Notes: a model not told the origin generated them from the letters alone. A stretch of 27,854 nucleotides of DNA from an uncultured Clostridium sp. (GCA_905200315.1 CAJKKA010000010.1:1-27854), one strand, 5' to 3'; positions 8,553 to 16,526 are shown, counted from the stretch's first letter. A program made the numbers and translations.

Positions 8553-8895
8553 AGACCGAATTATAATACAAAAAATAATAAATTATATAGAAGACGTGGA
8601 AAAGTATGTTGAAGGAATAGAACCTAGAGATTTTCTAGATGATAGAAAAACAATTATGGCATGTGCATTTTCCGTTATGCAAATTGGAGAATTAACAAAA
8701 GAAATAACAGAAGAAACAACAAAAAAATATAATTCAATTCCGTGGAATAGTATAAGAGGAATGAGAAATAGAATTGTTCATGATTATGAAAATGTAGATT
8801 TGTCCGTATTGTGGGGAACAATAAAACAAAGTTTGCCTGAATTAAAGGATGAATTAAAAGATATAATTATAAAAGAAAACGAGATTTTATTTTAG
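8542..8895 (+). CDS. hepT: HepT-like HEPN ribonuclease toxin (DUF86)
   Basis: A 117-residue, mostly helical HEPN-domain protein. The R-x4-H-x-Y ribonuclease motif is intact: Arg75, His80 and Tyr82 in RNRIVHDYENVD. The preceding MQIGEL segment is also typical of HepT. Known HepT proteins are RNases, and Tyr82 matches the residue that MntA modifies with AMP. AAAGGAGGG (8522-8530) lies inside the end of mntA, and the reading frames overlap, implying translational coupling. An 18-bp palindrome follows the stop. The pair could stabilise a mobile element, act in phage defence, or both; the sequence does not decide. Confidence 0.9.
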   Translation: MKSKDRIIIQKIINYIEDVEKYVEGIEPRDFLDDRKTIMACAFSVMQIGELTKEITEETTKKYNSIPWNSIRGMRNRIVHDYENVDLSVLWGTIKQSLPELKDELKDIIIKENEILF

Positions 8896-8902
8896 TAGTA
8901 AT

Positions 8903-8944
8903 AACCTCACCTATATAAATATATATTTATATAGGTGAGGTTTT
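8903..8944 (+). terminator. Terminator-like hairpin containing the next gene's ribosome site
   Basis: AACCTCACCTATATAAAT (8903-8920) pairs perfectly with ATTTATATAGGTGAGGTT (8925-8942) around ATAT, with Ts to 8944. It follows hepT by 7 bases. GGTGAGG (8934-8940) in the right arm is also the only Shine-Dalgarno sequence for ATG 8947, so the folded RNA would hide it. Confidence 0.65.
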
Positions 8945-8946
8945 GT

Positions 8947-10164
8947 ATGAAAAGAATAATTAGTTTAATTTTAATATTTTCAATTTTATTTCCAATTTAT
9001 TGTTTTGCAGATGAAGAAAATATAGAAGAAGCGGAAGAAATTCCAGAACTTGTAGAGGCAACAACAAATAGTGCAGAGGAACCAAATATAAATTCAAGAT
9101 CTGCTATTGTTTTTGATAGGAACTCTAAGGAAGTTATTTATGGTAAAGATGAAAATACAAAGAAAAAAATGGCTTCAACTACTAAAATTATGACATGTAT
9201 AGTTGTTCTTGAAAAAGGGGAGCTTACAGATACGGTAATAGTTTCTAAAAATGCTGCAGGAACAGGTGGGTCAAGAGTAGGATTAAAAACTGGAGATAAA
9301 GCAACAGTTCAAGACTTGCTTTATGGTTTAATGCTATGTTCAGGAAACGATGCAGCAGTTGCACTTGCTGAACATGTAGGAGGAAGCGTAGAAGGTTTTG
9401 CAGAATTAATGAATGCCAAAGCAAAAGAGTTGAATTTGAGCAATACAAATTTTGTAACACCACATGGATTAGATAATGAAAATCATTATACAACAGCATA
9501 TGAACTTGCAATTATGGCAGACTATGGCTTAAAAAATAAAACTTTTCGTAGCATAGTTGGAACTAAAAATATAACAATAAACATAAATGGAAAACCACGT
9601 AATTTAAACAATACAAATGAACTATTAGGAAGTGTTTCAGGAGTATATGGAGTAAAAACAGGCTTTACAAATGGTGCTAATAGATGCTTAGTATCTTCTT
9701 GCAAACGAGATAATTTGGATATAATAACAGTAGTACTAGGGGCAGATACAAAAAAATTTAGAACACAGGATAGCTTAAAATTAATAAACTATGCAATGAA
9801 TAATTACAAAGATATTAATGTAGAAAAACAAATAAATGAAGAATTTGAGAAGTGGAAGAAAGAAAATAAAAGTAGTATGTATATAAATAAAGGAATAAAA
9901 GAAAATGCAGAAGTAGAATTAGAAAAACTAGAAAATAAATATATAACTATAAAAAATACGCAGGAAAATAACATAAAAATAGAAATTAACAACATAAAAA
10001 AATACGAGGCACCATTAACTAAAGGAACAGTAATTGGAGTAGTAACAGTTAATGTAAAAGGAAAAACAAAGCTAGTAGTAAATATCCAGGCATCAGAAAC
10101 GATAAAAAGAAAAAATATGTTAAATTATATAAAAGAATTATTAGAAAAAAATATAAATATATGA
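8947..10164 (+). CDS. D-alanyl-D-alanine carboxypeptidase (S11, DacF-like)
   Basis: A 405-residue penicillin-binding protein of family S11. It removes the terminal D-Ala from peptidoglycan pentapeptides outside the membrane. ATG 8947 is preferred over GTG 8935 because GGTGAGG lies 6 bases before it. Residues 1-21 are a signal peptide ending CFA. The three active-site motifs are present: S77-T-T-K80, S132-G-N134 and K237-T-G239. Residues about 275-390 form the beta-rich C-terminal PBP5-type domain, and the last residues (LNYIKELLEKNINI) may be a short amphipathic anchor. The acidic linker at 22-46 is unusual only in composition. The gene ends with TGA, confirming that TGA is a stop in this genome. 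Its start region lies in a hairpin (see the neighbouring terminator). Confidence 0.93.
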   Translation: MKRIISLILIFSILFPIYCFADEENIEEAEEIPELVEATTNSAEEPNINSRSAIVFDRNSKEVIYGKDENTKKKMASTTKIMTCIVVLEKGELTDTVIVSKNAAGTGGSRVGLKTGDKATVQDLLYGLMLCSGNDAAVALAEHVGGSVEGFAELMNAKAKELNLSNTNFVTPHGLDNENHYTTAYELAIMADYGLKNKTFRSIVGTKNITININGKPRNLNNTNELLGSVSGVYGVKTGFTNGANRCLVSSCKRDNLDIITVVLGADTKKFRTQDSLKLINYAMNNYKDINVEKQINEEFEKWKKENKSSMYINKGIKENAEVELEKLENKYITIKNTQENNIKIEINNIKKYEAPLTKGTVIGVVTVNVKGKTKLVVNIQASETIKRKNMLNYIKELLEKNINI

Positions 10165-10308
10165 AAATCTTAGGGAAATAAGAGTTACAGAAATTTTGCT
10201 TTATTACAAAATGAATACATTTATAATACAAATAAGATAATCTATAGACAACAAAAACAAAATTTTATAAAATATATATGGATAAATATTTTATAAGGAG
10301 ATATTCTT
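10165..10308. other. AT-rich intergenic spacer
   Basis: I see no gene or strong hairpin here. TATAAT at 10222-10227 could be a -10 box, but no -35 box at normal spacing is convincing (TTGCTT at 10196 is 20 bases away). AAGGAG just before 10300 is the ribosome site of the next gene. Confidence 0.4.
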
Positions 10309-11694
10309 ATGAAGAATAGTAGAATAGGATACGTAAGAGAAAACAGAGAAGCAAAAGAATATAATACACAAGTAAATAGAAATTTAATAGATGCTTTTGA
10401 AGAATTAAAACAAGCACGAAATGAAAGTATAGCAATGAACAATAGAAAACAACATAATACTGCATATGAAAAAATTTATATTAATAAAAGAAGAAAACAA
10501 AAGCAAAAAAAACAAGGAATTAGTTTAGTTGGAATGGTTATGGGAGTTGTTATGGTTGTTGGAACTATGACATCTGCAAACTTTATATTTGCAAGTAACT
10601 CTAATGTAGATAGTGCACCTGCTGTTTTTGAAGAAAATAAGGAAAATATAAATATAGATAAAATAATTTCAGATAATATAAGTAGTACAGAAAGAAAAGA
10701 ATTAGTTACAGAGCAAAGAGAAATACCTTTTACAACAAGCTACCAAGAAAATCCTAATTTACCAAAAGATGAGCATAGAGCTATACAAGAAGGGGCAAAT
10801 GGAATAAAAACAGTAACAGTTGTAAAAATATATGAAAAGGCAGAAAATGCAGACGAAGAATTTTTAGAGGAAAATATATTAAATACAACAATAACAACAC
10901 CAGCAGTAGAACAAATTATAGAAGTAGGTACATCTGAATTATTAGGAAAATATAAAGTACATATCGGAGACAAAATGTATACAACACAAGATATTGAACT
11001 AAAAGACAGTATAGCTGCAAATGCAAATGTAGTATGCAAAGTAGGAAAATACTTAGATGTAGAAGTATTAGGTGTAGAAGGAAGTTACTTTAACGTAAAA
11101 TACGAAAACTATACAGGATATGTTAAGGGAGATAATTTGGTATCTTACTATACAAACCCTGAATATGTTGAAAAATGTAGACTTCAAAAAATATTGAACA
11201 AATTAAGCTATGAAATAAATGTAAACGAACCAAGTGGATTAACATTAGAAGACTTTAAAAAAGTATTATCAAACAATCCTAGAGATGTTAATAAAATTTT
11301 TGAAGATAATGCAGAAGTATTTTACAACTTAGAACAAAAATATAGAATAAATGGACTATTTATAGCAGCTTTGGGAATACACGAAAGTGCATGGGGAACA
11401 TCTGCAATTGCAAAAGATAAATTAAATTTATTTGGATATGGTGCCTATGACGATACTCCATATGAGTCTGCATTAACATTTAATAGCTATGCAGAAGGAA
11501 TAGAAACAGTTACAAAAAGCTTAATAAAAAATTATTTAAATGTTGCAGGAACAGAAATTTACGATGGAGAAATAGCAACAGGAAAATATTACCATGGAAC
11601 AACAATAGCTTCTATAAATGTTAAATATGCAACAGATGAAAACTGGGCAAATGCAATTTATAATATATTGGAAGGATTATATGAAAAATTATAA
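10309..11694 (+). CDS. G5-SH3-glucosaminidase wall protein
   Basis: A 461-residue bitopic wall hydrolase. Residues 1-70 are cytoplasmic and basic (RRKQKQKKQ just before the membrane), and 71-95 form the membrane segment. Residues about 133-208 look like a G5 domain, with the characteristic alternation ending in TTPAVEQIIEVGTS. Residues about 220-280 look like a bacterial SH3 domain (FNVKYENYTGYVKGDNL). Residues about 330-461 are a glucosaminidase-family domain with candidate catalytic Glu359 in AALGIHESAWGTS and the following LNLFGYGAYD, which is typical of N-acetylglucosaminidases. It should bind and cleave peptidoglycan glycan strands. The long cytoplasmic N-terminus is unusual for an autolysin and might carry a regulatory or divisome contact. 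It overlaps the next gene by 14 bases. Confidence 0.85.
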   Translation: MKNSRIGYVRENREAKEYNTQVNRNLIDAFEELKQARNESIAMNNRKQHNTAYEKIYINKRRKQKQKKQGISLVGMVMGVVMVVGTMTSANFIFASNSNVDSAPAVFEENKENINIDKIISDNISSTERKELVTEQREIPFTTSYQENPNLPKDEHRAIQEGANGIKTVTVVKIYEKAENADEEFLEENILNTTITTPAVEQIIEVGTSELLGKYKVHIGDKMYTTQDIELKDSIAANANVVCKVGKYLDVEVLGVEGSYFNVKYENYTGYVKGDNLVSYYTNPEYVEKCRLQKILNKLSYEINVNEPSGLTLEDFKKVLSNNPRDVNKIFEDNAEVFYNLEQKYRINGLFIAALGIHESAWGTSAIAKDKLNLFGYGAYDDTPYESALTFNSYAEGIETVTKSLIKNYLNVAGTEIYDGEIATGKYYHGTTIASINVKYATDENWANAIYNILEGLYEKL

Positions 11695-12523
11695 TAAGAT
11701 AGAAATAAAATTAAATATAAAACAAATATCTGTAATACTTATAATTATTGCACTTTTGTTAGGAATAGCATTTGTAAAAATAATTCATACAAAATATGTA
11801 AATTATAAATTTTCTAAAAAAAGTACAAGCTTTGTAGAAAACAATGAAAAGCCAATGTTTAAAATAAACAAAATATTAATGTATAGCAGTGCAGGGGTTA
11901 TAGACAATAGTACAGGAGAGGTTTTACAAGACTTAGACATTTCACAGTATACAGATATAAGTATAGAAATAGACAATAAACAAAAAGTGCAAGAATTAAC
12001 AGATGAAAATACTGTAAAAGAATTATATATAGACAATATAAAAATAGAAAATAATGCAGAAAAAGGAGAAAGAATTTTAAATTATAAAAACCCATATTTA
12101 CAAGGTAAATTTAAAATGCTACAAAATTGTAATAACAATAGAATAGACTTTAAAATATTAAATACTAATCAAGAAAGCGATGATATGAATTACGATGAAG
12201 CAAATTTTTATACAGACTGTAGTAACCCTATAAGTTTAGGATACTTAAATAAAAATATTGTAACTAGATATGCAGTTTCAGAAAAGAAAAATTCTATATC
12301 ATTTGATGGAAGTATTTTAAAAAATGCAAATGTAGATATTTCAGATGTAAATGCTAAAATATCATTTCAAATACACATAAAAAATAATAAAAATCAAGAA
12401 TTTGTATGTAATGTTATTTTAGAGGATAATTTAGATGAAGACAAAAATGAAATATATAATGGGTACGTATTAAAAGCACAAAATACAGATGATTCAAAAT
12501 ATAATTTTATACAAGTAAATTAA
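11681..12523 (+). CDS. Membrane-anchored protein of unknown function
   Basis: A 280-residue protein. ATG 11681 is chosen because GGAAGGA precedes it, although the frame extends further upstream into the previous gene. Residues about 15-37 form one membrane segment. The remainder is predicted to be extracellular and beta-rich, with two spaced cysteines (MLQNCNNN and FYTDCSNP) that might form a disulfide. I recognise no catalytic motif. The 14-base overlap with the G5-SH3-glucosaminidase gene implies translational coupling and joint function, perhaps as a partner or regulator of that hydrolase. A GC-rich palindrome follows. Confidence 0.6.
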   Translation: MKNYNKIEIKLNIKQISVILIIIALLLGIAFVKIIHTKYVNYKFSKKSTSFVENNEKPMFKINKILMYSSAGVIDNSTGEVLQDLDISQYTDISIEIDNKQKVQELTDENTVKELYIDNIKIENNAEKGERILNYKNPYLQGKFKMLQNCNNNRIDFKILNTNQESDDMNYDEANFYTDCSNPISLGYLNKNIVTRYAVSEKKNSISFDGSILKNANVDISDVNAKISFQIHIKNNKNQEFVCNVILEDNLDEDKNEIYNGYVLKAQNTDDSKYNFIQVN

Positions 12524-12533
12524 GATAATATGT

Positions 12534-12558
12534 AGGGGCGACCATTGGTCGCCTTATT
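12534..12558 (+). repeat. Short GC-rich palindromic repeat, copy 1 (terminator-like)
   Basis: AGG precedes GGCGACC (12537-12543), ATT loop, GGTCGCC (12547-12553), then TTATT. It lies 13 bases after a stop codon. The core TGTAGGGGCGACC resembles copies near 13250, 23180, 23270 and 23810. It probably works as a weak terminator and belongs to a dispersed REP-like family. Confidence 0.6.
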
Positions 12559-12582
12559 AATTAAAAAAAATTAATATTTATA

Positions 12583-12611
12583 TTGACTTTTTAAGAAAAA
12601 AAACGTATAAT
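12583..12611 (+). promoter_or_regulatory. Promoter of the tetR-yhgE pair
   Basis: TTGACT (12583-12588) and TATAAT (12606-12611) are separated by 17 bases. The predicted start falls at about 12618, inside the candidate operator that follows. Confidence 0.8.
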
Positions 12612-12635
12612 ATACCAAGATACCGAAATGGTATA
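12611..12635. promoter_or_regulatory. Candidate TetR operator
   Basis: ATACC (12620-12624) and GGTAT (12630-12634) form an inverted repeat around GAAAT. A further direct TATACC half-site lies at 12611-12616, overlapping the -10 box. Position over the transcription start fits autorepression by the TetR protein encoded 25 bases downstream. This is inferred from location and symmetry only. Confidence 0.6.
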
Positions 12636-12657
12636 CTAATAAAAAAGAGGCAATGCT

Positions 12658-13221
12658 ATGAAGAAAGAAGATATACTAAAAGCGGCAAAAGAGTTATTTT
12701 CTATGTATGGTTACAAAAAAGTTAGTATGAATGAAATAGCAGAAAAGGCAAATGTAACCAAGAAAACCATATATTCATATTTCAAAGATAAAGAAGATTT
12801 ATTTAAACAAATTCTTTCGCATGAAATGGAAAATATGAAAACCATTATAGAAGAAAACGAAAAGAAAGATATTCCATATTTCGAAAGAATACATTATGCA
12901 ATATATGAGCTTACAAAATACAAAAACGAAAATAAATTTTTGCTAAGAGTTGTAAAAGACTCAGAAATTATAAATAACTTACATGCAAAAGAAAGCTTAA
13001 AAATATTTGATAACACCGTAATTAGCTACATAAAAGAAAAACTAAATAATGCTATAGAAAACAAACAAATAAAAAAATGCAATGTAGACATAGCAGCATT
13101 TGTAATTTATAAAGTATATATAGCATTAATGTACGAATGGAGTGACGAAAATAAGCCACTAAATGAACAAGAAGTTGCAGACAACATAACCGCAATTTTA
13201 AAAACAGGAATTTTCATGTAA
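12658..13221 (+). CDS. TetR-family transcriptional regulator
   Basis: A 187-residue regulator. Residues 1-50 are a typical TetR DNA-binding domain: FSMYGYKKVSMNEIAEKANV followed by TKKTIYSYFKDKEDLF, with the helix-turn-helix at about 23-42. Residues 55-187 are the helical ligand-binding and dimer region, which varies in this family. Its ribosome site is AGAGG at 12645-12649. A strong promoter and a symmetric operator-like sequence lie immediately upstream, consistent with autorepression. The next gene encodes a YhgE/Pip membrane protein, a frequent partner of TetR regulators in Bacillota, so it probably controls that gene. The ligand is unknown. Confidence 0.9.
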   Translation: MKKEDILKAAKELFSMYGYKKVSMNEIAEKANVTKKTIYSYFKDKEDLFKQILSHEMENMKTIIEENEKKDIPYFERIHYAIYELTKYKNENKFLLRVVKDSEIINNLHAKESLKIFDNTVISYIKEKLNNAIENKQIKKCNVDIAAFVIYKVYIALMYEWSDENKPLNEQEVADNITAILKTGIFM

Positions 13222-13245
13222 TAAAATAGTTATTTTTATCTATAA

Positions 13246-13274
13246 GGTGTAGGGGTCGGCGTCCCCGACGACCT
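13246..13274. repeat. Short GC-rich palindromic repeat, copy 2
   Basis: GTGTAGGGGTCGG followed by CCCCGACGACCT. GTCGG (13255-13259) can pair with CCGAC (13265-13269). It sits between tetR and yhgE, without a T-run, so it may trim or partly terminate the transcript. It resembles the copy at 23268-23299. Confidence 0.55.
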
Positions 13275-13352
13275 GAAAAAATGAAAATTCTATATACGTC
13301 AAATAAACAAATTAGGCGTGGTTAGACTGCCAAAAAGATAGGAGAGGGTAAA

Positions 13353-15254
13353 ATGAAAGAAAAAATTCAAAAAGCAAAATCAAGCAAAACCTTAAGAACA
13401 ATAATTATTGCAGTAGTAATAATTATTCCATTATTATACAGCTTTTTCTATTTAAAGGCATTTTGGGATCCATATGGTAACTTACAAAATGTTAAAGTAG
13501 GAGTAGTTAATTTAGATAAAGGTGTAGATGGACAAAACTTAGGAGAAGAACTACAAAACAAATTGTTAGATAAAGATACAATGGATTTCCAAAAAGTAAA
13601 TGAAGAAGATGCATATACATCACTTGCAAATCAAGAATATTATGCATTAATAACAATACCAAAAGACTTTACAGAAAATTTAAACAGTGCAGAAAATGTA
13701 GACAGAAAAGTAACAACAATAACATATTCACCAAACAAAAAGAGCAATTACTTAGCATCACAAATAATTAATTCAGCAGTAAAAACGATAGAAAAAGAAG
13801 TAAGAGCAGAAGTTAGTGAAAAAGTAGTTGCAACATTAACAGATAAATTAAACGAAGTTCCAGATAAAATGCAAGAAATAAGCGATGGAGCAGGAAAATT
13901 AACAGATGGAACACAAACTTTAGCAAATAGTTATAGCCAATTCGATAAAGGTGTAGACTCAGCATACACAGGAAGCCAAAGCTTAGAAGCAGGAATAGAT
14001 GAATTAAATGCAGGAATAAATAAATTAGCAGATGGAACAGGAAGTGTAGATACATTAATATCTTCAGTAAATACACTTGCTACAAAATATAGCCAATTAG
14101 ATAGTGGATTGCAACAATATGTAGCAGGAGTAAATAGTAGTAATGAACAAGTAACATCAATGGTAACAGATTTACTTACTTATGCTCAAAAGTCTAAAAT
14201 GGGAGCAGATGGAAGCAAAGACTTACAAAATGCTATAAAAAAGGCAAGTGCATTAGCTCAAAGCAGTGCTGCTAACAAAGGAACAGCAAAAGATGCTGCA
14301 GTTGCAGGAAAAACATTAACAAGTGGTTCAAAACAAATAAATAGCGGAATACAAACTTTAAACGAAAAAGTTGCAGGGTTAAAACAATTATCAAGCGGAG
14401 TAACACAATTACAACAAGGTGGAGTAAAACTAAAAGAAGGAAGCAATTCATTAACAACAGGATTACAAACATTAAGCTCTAGTTCAAAACAAGTTAAAGA
14501 CGGAATTAATACATTAAATAGTGGAGCAAACGAACTAAAAACAGGTGTAGACGATGGAATAACAGATACAAAGGAACAATTAACAAAATTAAACGGATTA
14601 GATGAATACACAGCAAACCCAGTAGAAGTTAAAGAAGAAGACTATGGAAATATAGATGCTTACGGTGTAGGATTTGCACCATACTTTATATCATTATCAT
14701 TATGGGTTGGAGCATTAATGGCATTTGTTGTATTATATTATGACCAAGATAACAGATTTAAATTATTTGGAAAAAATGCAGAGAAGAAAATTTTAAGAAC
14801 ATTAATGTATGGAGTATTAGCAATTGCACAGGGTGTAGCATTAGGATTCTTACTAAAACTAGGATTAGGATATGAAGTAACAAACGCATGGTTATACTAT
14901 GGAACATGTATATTAATAGCAATATTATTCTTAAATATTATAGAATTCTTAATAGTAACATTTGGAGATATAGGAAAACTATCAGCATTAGTACTATTAG
15001 TATTACAACTAGCAGCAACAGGAGGAACATTCCCAGTAGAAACAATACCAGCAGGATTCCAAAAACTATATAACTTCTTACCAATGAGCTATACAATAAA
15101 ATTACTAAAAGAATCTTTAGTATGTATAGATCCAAACTTATTAAAAACAAACCTAACAGTATTACTAGTAATGACAGCAGTATTTATTGGAATAAATGCA
15201 TTTAACGACATAGTAAGAAAAGGCGTAGAAATAAAAAGTAAAGATAAAGAATAA
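13353..15254 (+). CDS. YhgE/Pip-domain membrane protein
   Basis: A 633-residue membrane protein of the YhgE/Pip (phage infection protein) family, related to ABC-2 type permeases. Residues 14-32 are the first membrane segment, followed by the conserved WDPYGNLQNVKVGVVNLDKG motif. Residues about 150-425 form a long extracellular coiled region with repeated turns such as LTDGTQTL, LEAGIDEL, LNAGINKL and LKTGVDDG, a hallmark of the family. About five more membrane segments fill 440-620, including GGTFPVETIPAGF, which is typical of the family. The Bacillus relative affects phage susceptibility, and others assist in export of type VII-type substrates; the substrate here is unknown. AGGAGAGGG precedes the start. 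It lies downstream of tetR and ends at a perfect terminator. Confidence 0.9.
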   Translation: MKEKIQKAKSSKTLRTIIIAVVIIIPLLYSFFYLKAFWDPYGNLQNVKVGVVNLDKGVDGQNLGEELQNKLLDKDTMDFQKVNEEDAYTSLANQEYYALITIPKDFTENLNSAENVDRKVTTITYSPNKKSNYLASQIINSAVKTIEKEVRAEVSEKVVATLTDKLNEVPDKMQEISDGAGKLTDGTQTLANSYSQFDKGVDSAYTGSQSLEAGIDELNAGINKLADGTGSVDTLISSVNTLATKYSQLDSGLQQYVAGVNSSNEQVTSMVTDLLTYAQKSKMGADGSKDLQNAIKKASALAQSSAANKGTAKDAAVAGKTLTSGSKQINSGIQTLNEKVAGLKQLSSGVTQLQQGGVKLKEGSNSLTTGLQTLSSSSKQVKDGINTLNSGANELKTGVDDGITDTKEQLTKLNGLDEYTANPVEVKEEDYGNIDAYGVGFAPYFISLSLWVGALMAFVVLYYDQDNRFKLFGKNAEKKILRTLMYGVLAIAQGVALGFLLKLGLGYEVTNAWLYYGTCILIAILFLNIIEFLIVTFGDIGKLSALVLLVLQLAATGGTFPVETIPAGFQKLYNFLPMSYTIKLLKESLVCIDPNLLKTNLTVLLVMTAVFIGINAFNDIVRKGVEIKSKDKE

Positions 15255-15291
15255 AATTATAACCACCCGTAAAACGGGTGGTTATAATTTT
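15253..15291. terminator. Bidirectional terminator
   Basis: AAAATTATAACCACCCGT (15253-15270) pairs perfectly over 18 bases with ACGGGTGGTTATAATTTT (15274-15291), with an AAA loop. A-rich and T-rich ends allow use from both strands, suiting the convergent yhgE and the gene at 15297-15833. Confidence 0.9.
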
Positions 15292-15296
15292 ATTCT

Positions 15297-15833
15297 TTAT
15301 CTTTCATCAATATCTTGTACTTGCATATTATCTTCTCTTAGTATTTTATTTGCATCTATTATCATTGATGCATAAGAAGTGAAATCATCGGCTGCTTCAC
15401 TTTTAAATGTTTTCATTTCTGATTCATTAACTAACAATACAAGTTTAACATTATTCTTTAGATAAAAGTTATCTCTAGGTAAGTTAAACATTCTAAGATA
15501 AAATGATTCTTTATTGGGTATCTCACCATTTTTTTCTAAATATTCTGAATATTTTCCTATACCTGTGGCAATGACTAGATTTCCTTTTTCTTGACATTGA
15601 CTTTGAAATTTTTTTATATTTTCTCTGGTATTTTCTAAATTTTCACAAAAATTGTAATTTATTATCTTTTCATTTGGAATTTGCTCTGTATTAATTAATG
15701 AAAGGAATGATTTTATATATTCTTGGACTTCTTTGTCATCTGTAATAATAAAGCTAATGCAACATCCTGTATCCAATTCGTACATTAGCTTCATTGCAGC
15801 CATTTCACTTTTTAAGTTAAAATATTCTTGCAT
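15297..15833 (-). CDS. Small protein resembling a STAND/AAA ATPase fragment
   Basis: A 178-residue soluble protein with AGGAGGA 7 bases before its ATG. I do not recognise it as a named family. The segment SFYLRMFNLPRDNFYLKN followed by VKLVLLVNE and then AADDFTSYASMII resembles the stretch after the Walker B region in STAND-type ATPases, where L-N-x-x-R-(D/E)-x-L is followed by a hydrophobic strand and a DF-x-S motif. The earlier NLVIATGIGKY could correspond to a Walker B-like strand. No P-loop is present, so if related it is a non-ATPase remnant or an isolated half. There is no signal or membrane segment. It is convergent with yhgE. Function unknown; the resemblance is pattern-based and tentative. 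Confidence 0.55.
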   Translation of the reverse strand: MQEYFNLKSEMAAMKLMYELDTGCCISFIITDDKEVQEYIKSFLSLINTEQIPNEKIINYNFCENLENTRENIKKFQSQCQEKGNLVIATGIGKYSEYLEKNGEIPNKESFYLRMFNLPRDNFYLKNNVKLVLLVNESEMKTFKSEAADDFTSYASMIIDANKILREDNMQVQDIDER

Positions 15834-15937
15834 TTTCTGTTCCTCCTATATTAAAAATTAAAACATATAGATTTTAATTTTATATAATAGAGTTTAACAT
15901 AAATAGTAAAAATATTCAACAATTTTTTATATATTAA

Positions 15938-15977
15938 AAAGAGAGAAAATATTGATATTTCAATGTTTTCTCTCTTT
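15938..15977 (-). terminator. Terminator of the tRNA operon
   Basis: On the minus strand AAAGAGAGAAAACATTG pairs with CAATATTTTCTCTCTTT with one mismatch, followed by TT and AT-rich DNA. It begins 3 bases after the CCA end of tRNA-Cys. Confidence 0.8.
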
Positions 15978-15980
15978 ATT

Positions 15981-16055
15981 TGGAGGCGACACCCGGATTC
16001 GAACCGGGGATCAGAGTTTTGCAGACTCGTGCCTTAGCCACTTGGCTATGTCGCC
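15981..16055 (-). tRNA. tRNA-Cys (GCA)
   Basis: The minus strand reads GGCGACATAGCCAAGTGGCT at the 5' end. The anticodon loop CTGCAAA gives GCA, and GGTTCGAATCC forms the T arm. The acceptor stem GGCGACA/TGTCGCC pairs fully. The discriminator is U, as expected for cysteine tRNA, and CCA is encoded. Length is 75 bases with CCA. Confidence 0.96.
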
Positions 16056-16127
16056 ATATTTAAGTTGCCGTAAGATTTTTGTTAATAAATATTATGCAAT
16101 TGTGTATGAAAATATTACTAAAACATT

Positions 16128-16203
16128 TGGAGCGGGAAACGGGGCTCAAACCCGCGACCTCTGCCTTGGCAAGGCAGCGCTCTATCAACTGAGCTATTCC
16201 CGC
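16128..16203 (-). tRNA. tRNA-Gly (GCC)
   Basis: The minus strand begins GCGGGAATAGCTCAGTTGAT. The anticodon stem CTGCC/GGCAG holds the loop TTGCCAA with anticodon GCC. The T arm is GCGGGTTTGAGCCCCGT, a variant with TTTGAGC in place of TTCGAAT/C. The acceptor GCGGGAA/TTTCCCGC pairs, with discriminator U and encoded CCA. Length is 76 bases. It is the first gene of the tRNA-Gly-tRNA-Cys transcript. Confidence 0.96.
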
Positions 16204-16223
16204 ACTAAATTAAGAGCAAAATT

Positions 16224-16252
16224 ATAATAACAAAAATATTAATTTTAGTCAA
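16224..16252 (-). promoter_or_regulatory. tRNA operon promoter
   Basis: On the minus strand TTGACT (16252-16247) and TATTAT (16229-16224) are 17 bases apart, about 20 bases upstream of the tRNA-Gly 5' end. Confidence 0.75.
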
Positions 16253-16465
16253 TAGATATAATGAAAAAACAAAAAAAATTTGAGATTTATTTCTAAAAAA
16301 GACAGATAAAAAACTTACGGATATACGGTGTTTATGAATTGTATTATTTTATTATACAGAATAATTATAAAAATGTAATACAAATATAAAATTTTAAATA
16401 AAGATGAAAATAGCTTATTCCGTAAGCGAAAAATGAATGGAAAGAAGTCTGCCATTTTTTATATA
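16253..16465. other. Intergenic region with nested inverted repeats
   Basis: No coding sequence is visible. Two pairs of 8-base inverted repeats are nested: CTTACGGA (16314-16321) with TCCGTAAG (16419-16426), and TTGTATTA (16339-16346) with TAATACAA (16376-16383). A local GCTTA/TAAGC hairpin lies at 16413-16427. The region could be a small structured RNA, a decayed mobile repeat or chance in AT-rich DNA. No riboswitch consensus was recognised. Confidence 0.35.
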
Positions 16466-16493
16466 TTGACTTTATATAATAATAATGTAAAAT
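16466..16493 (+). promoter_or_regulatory. Promoter of the thioester surface protein
   Basis: TTGACT (16466-16471) and TAAAAT (16488-16493) are 16 bases apart. AAGGAG follows at about 16514, then ATG 16527. Confidence 0.6.
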
Positions 16494-16526
16494 TATTTTA
16501 AAGTTATTTTTGTAAGGAGAATTTAT

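Noticed and set aside
15952..16227. 91-codon plus-strand ORF reading GGDTRIRTGDQSF and GAQTRDLCLG
   Set aside because: It is the reverse complement of the tRNA-Cys and tRNA-Gly genes, a well-known false protein.
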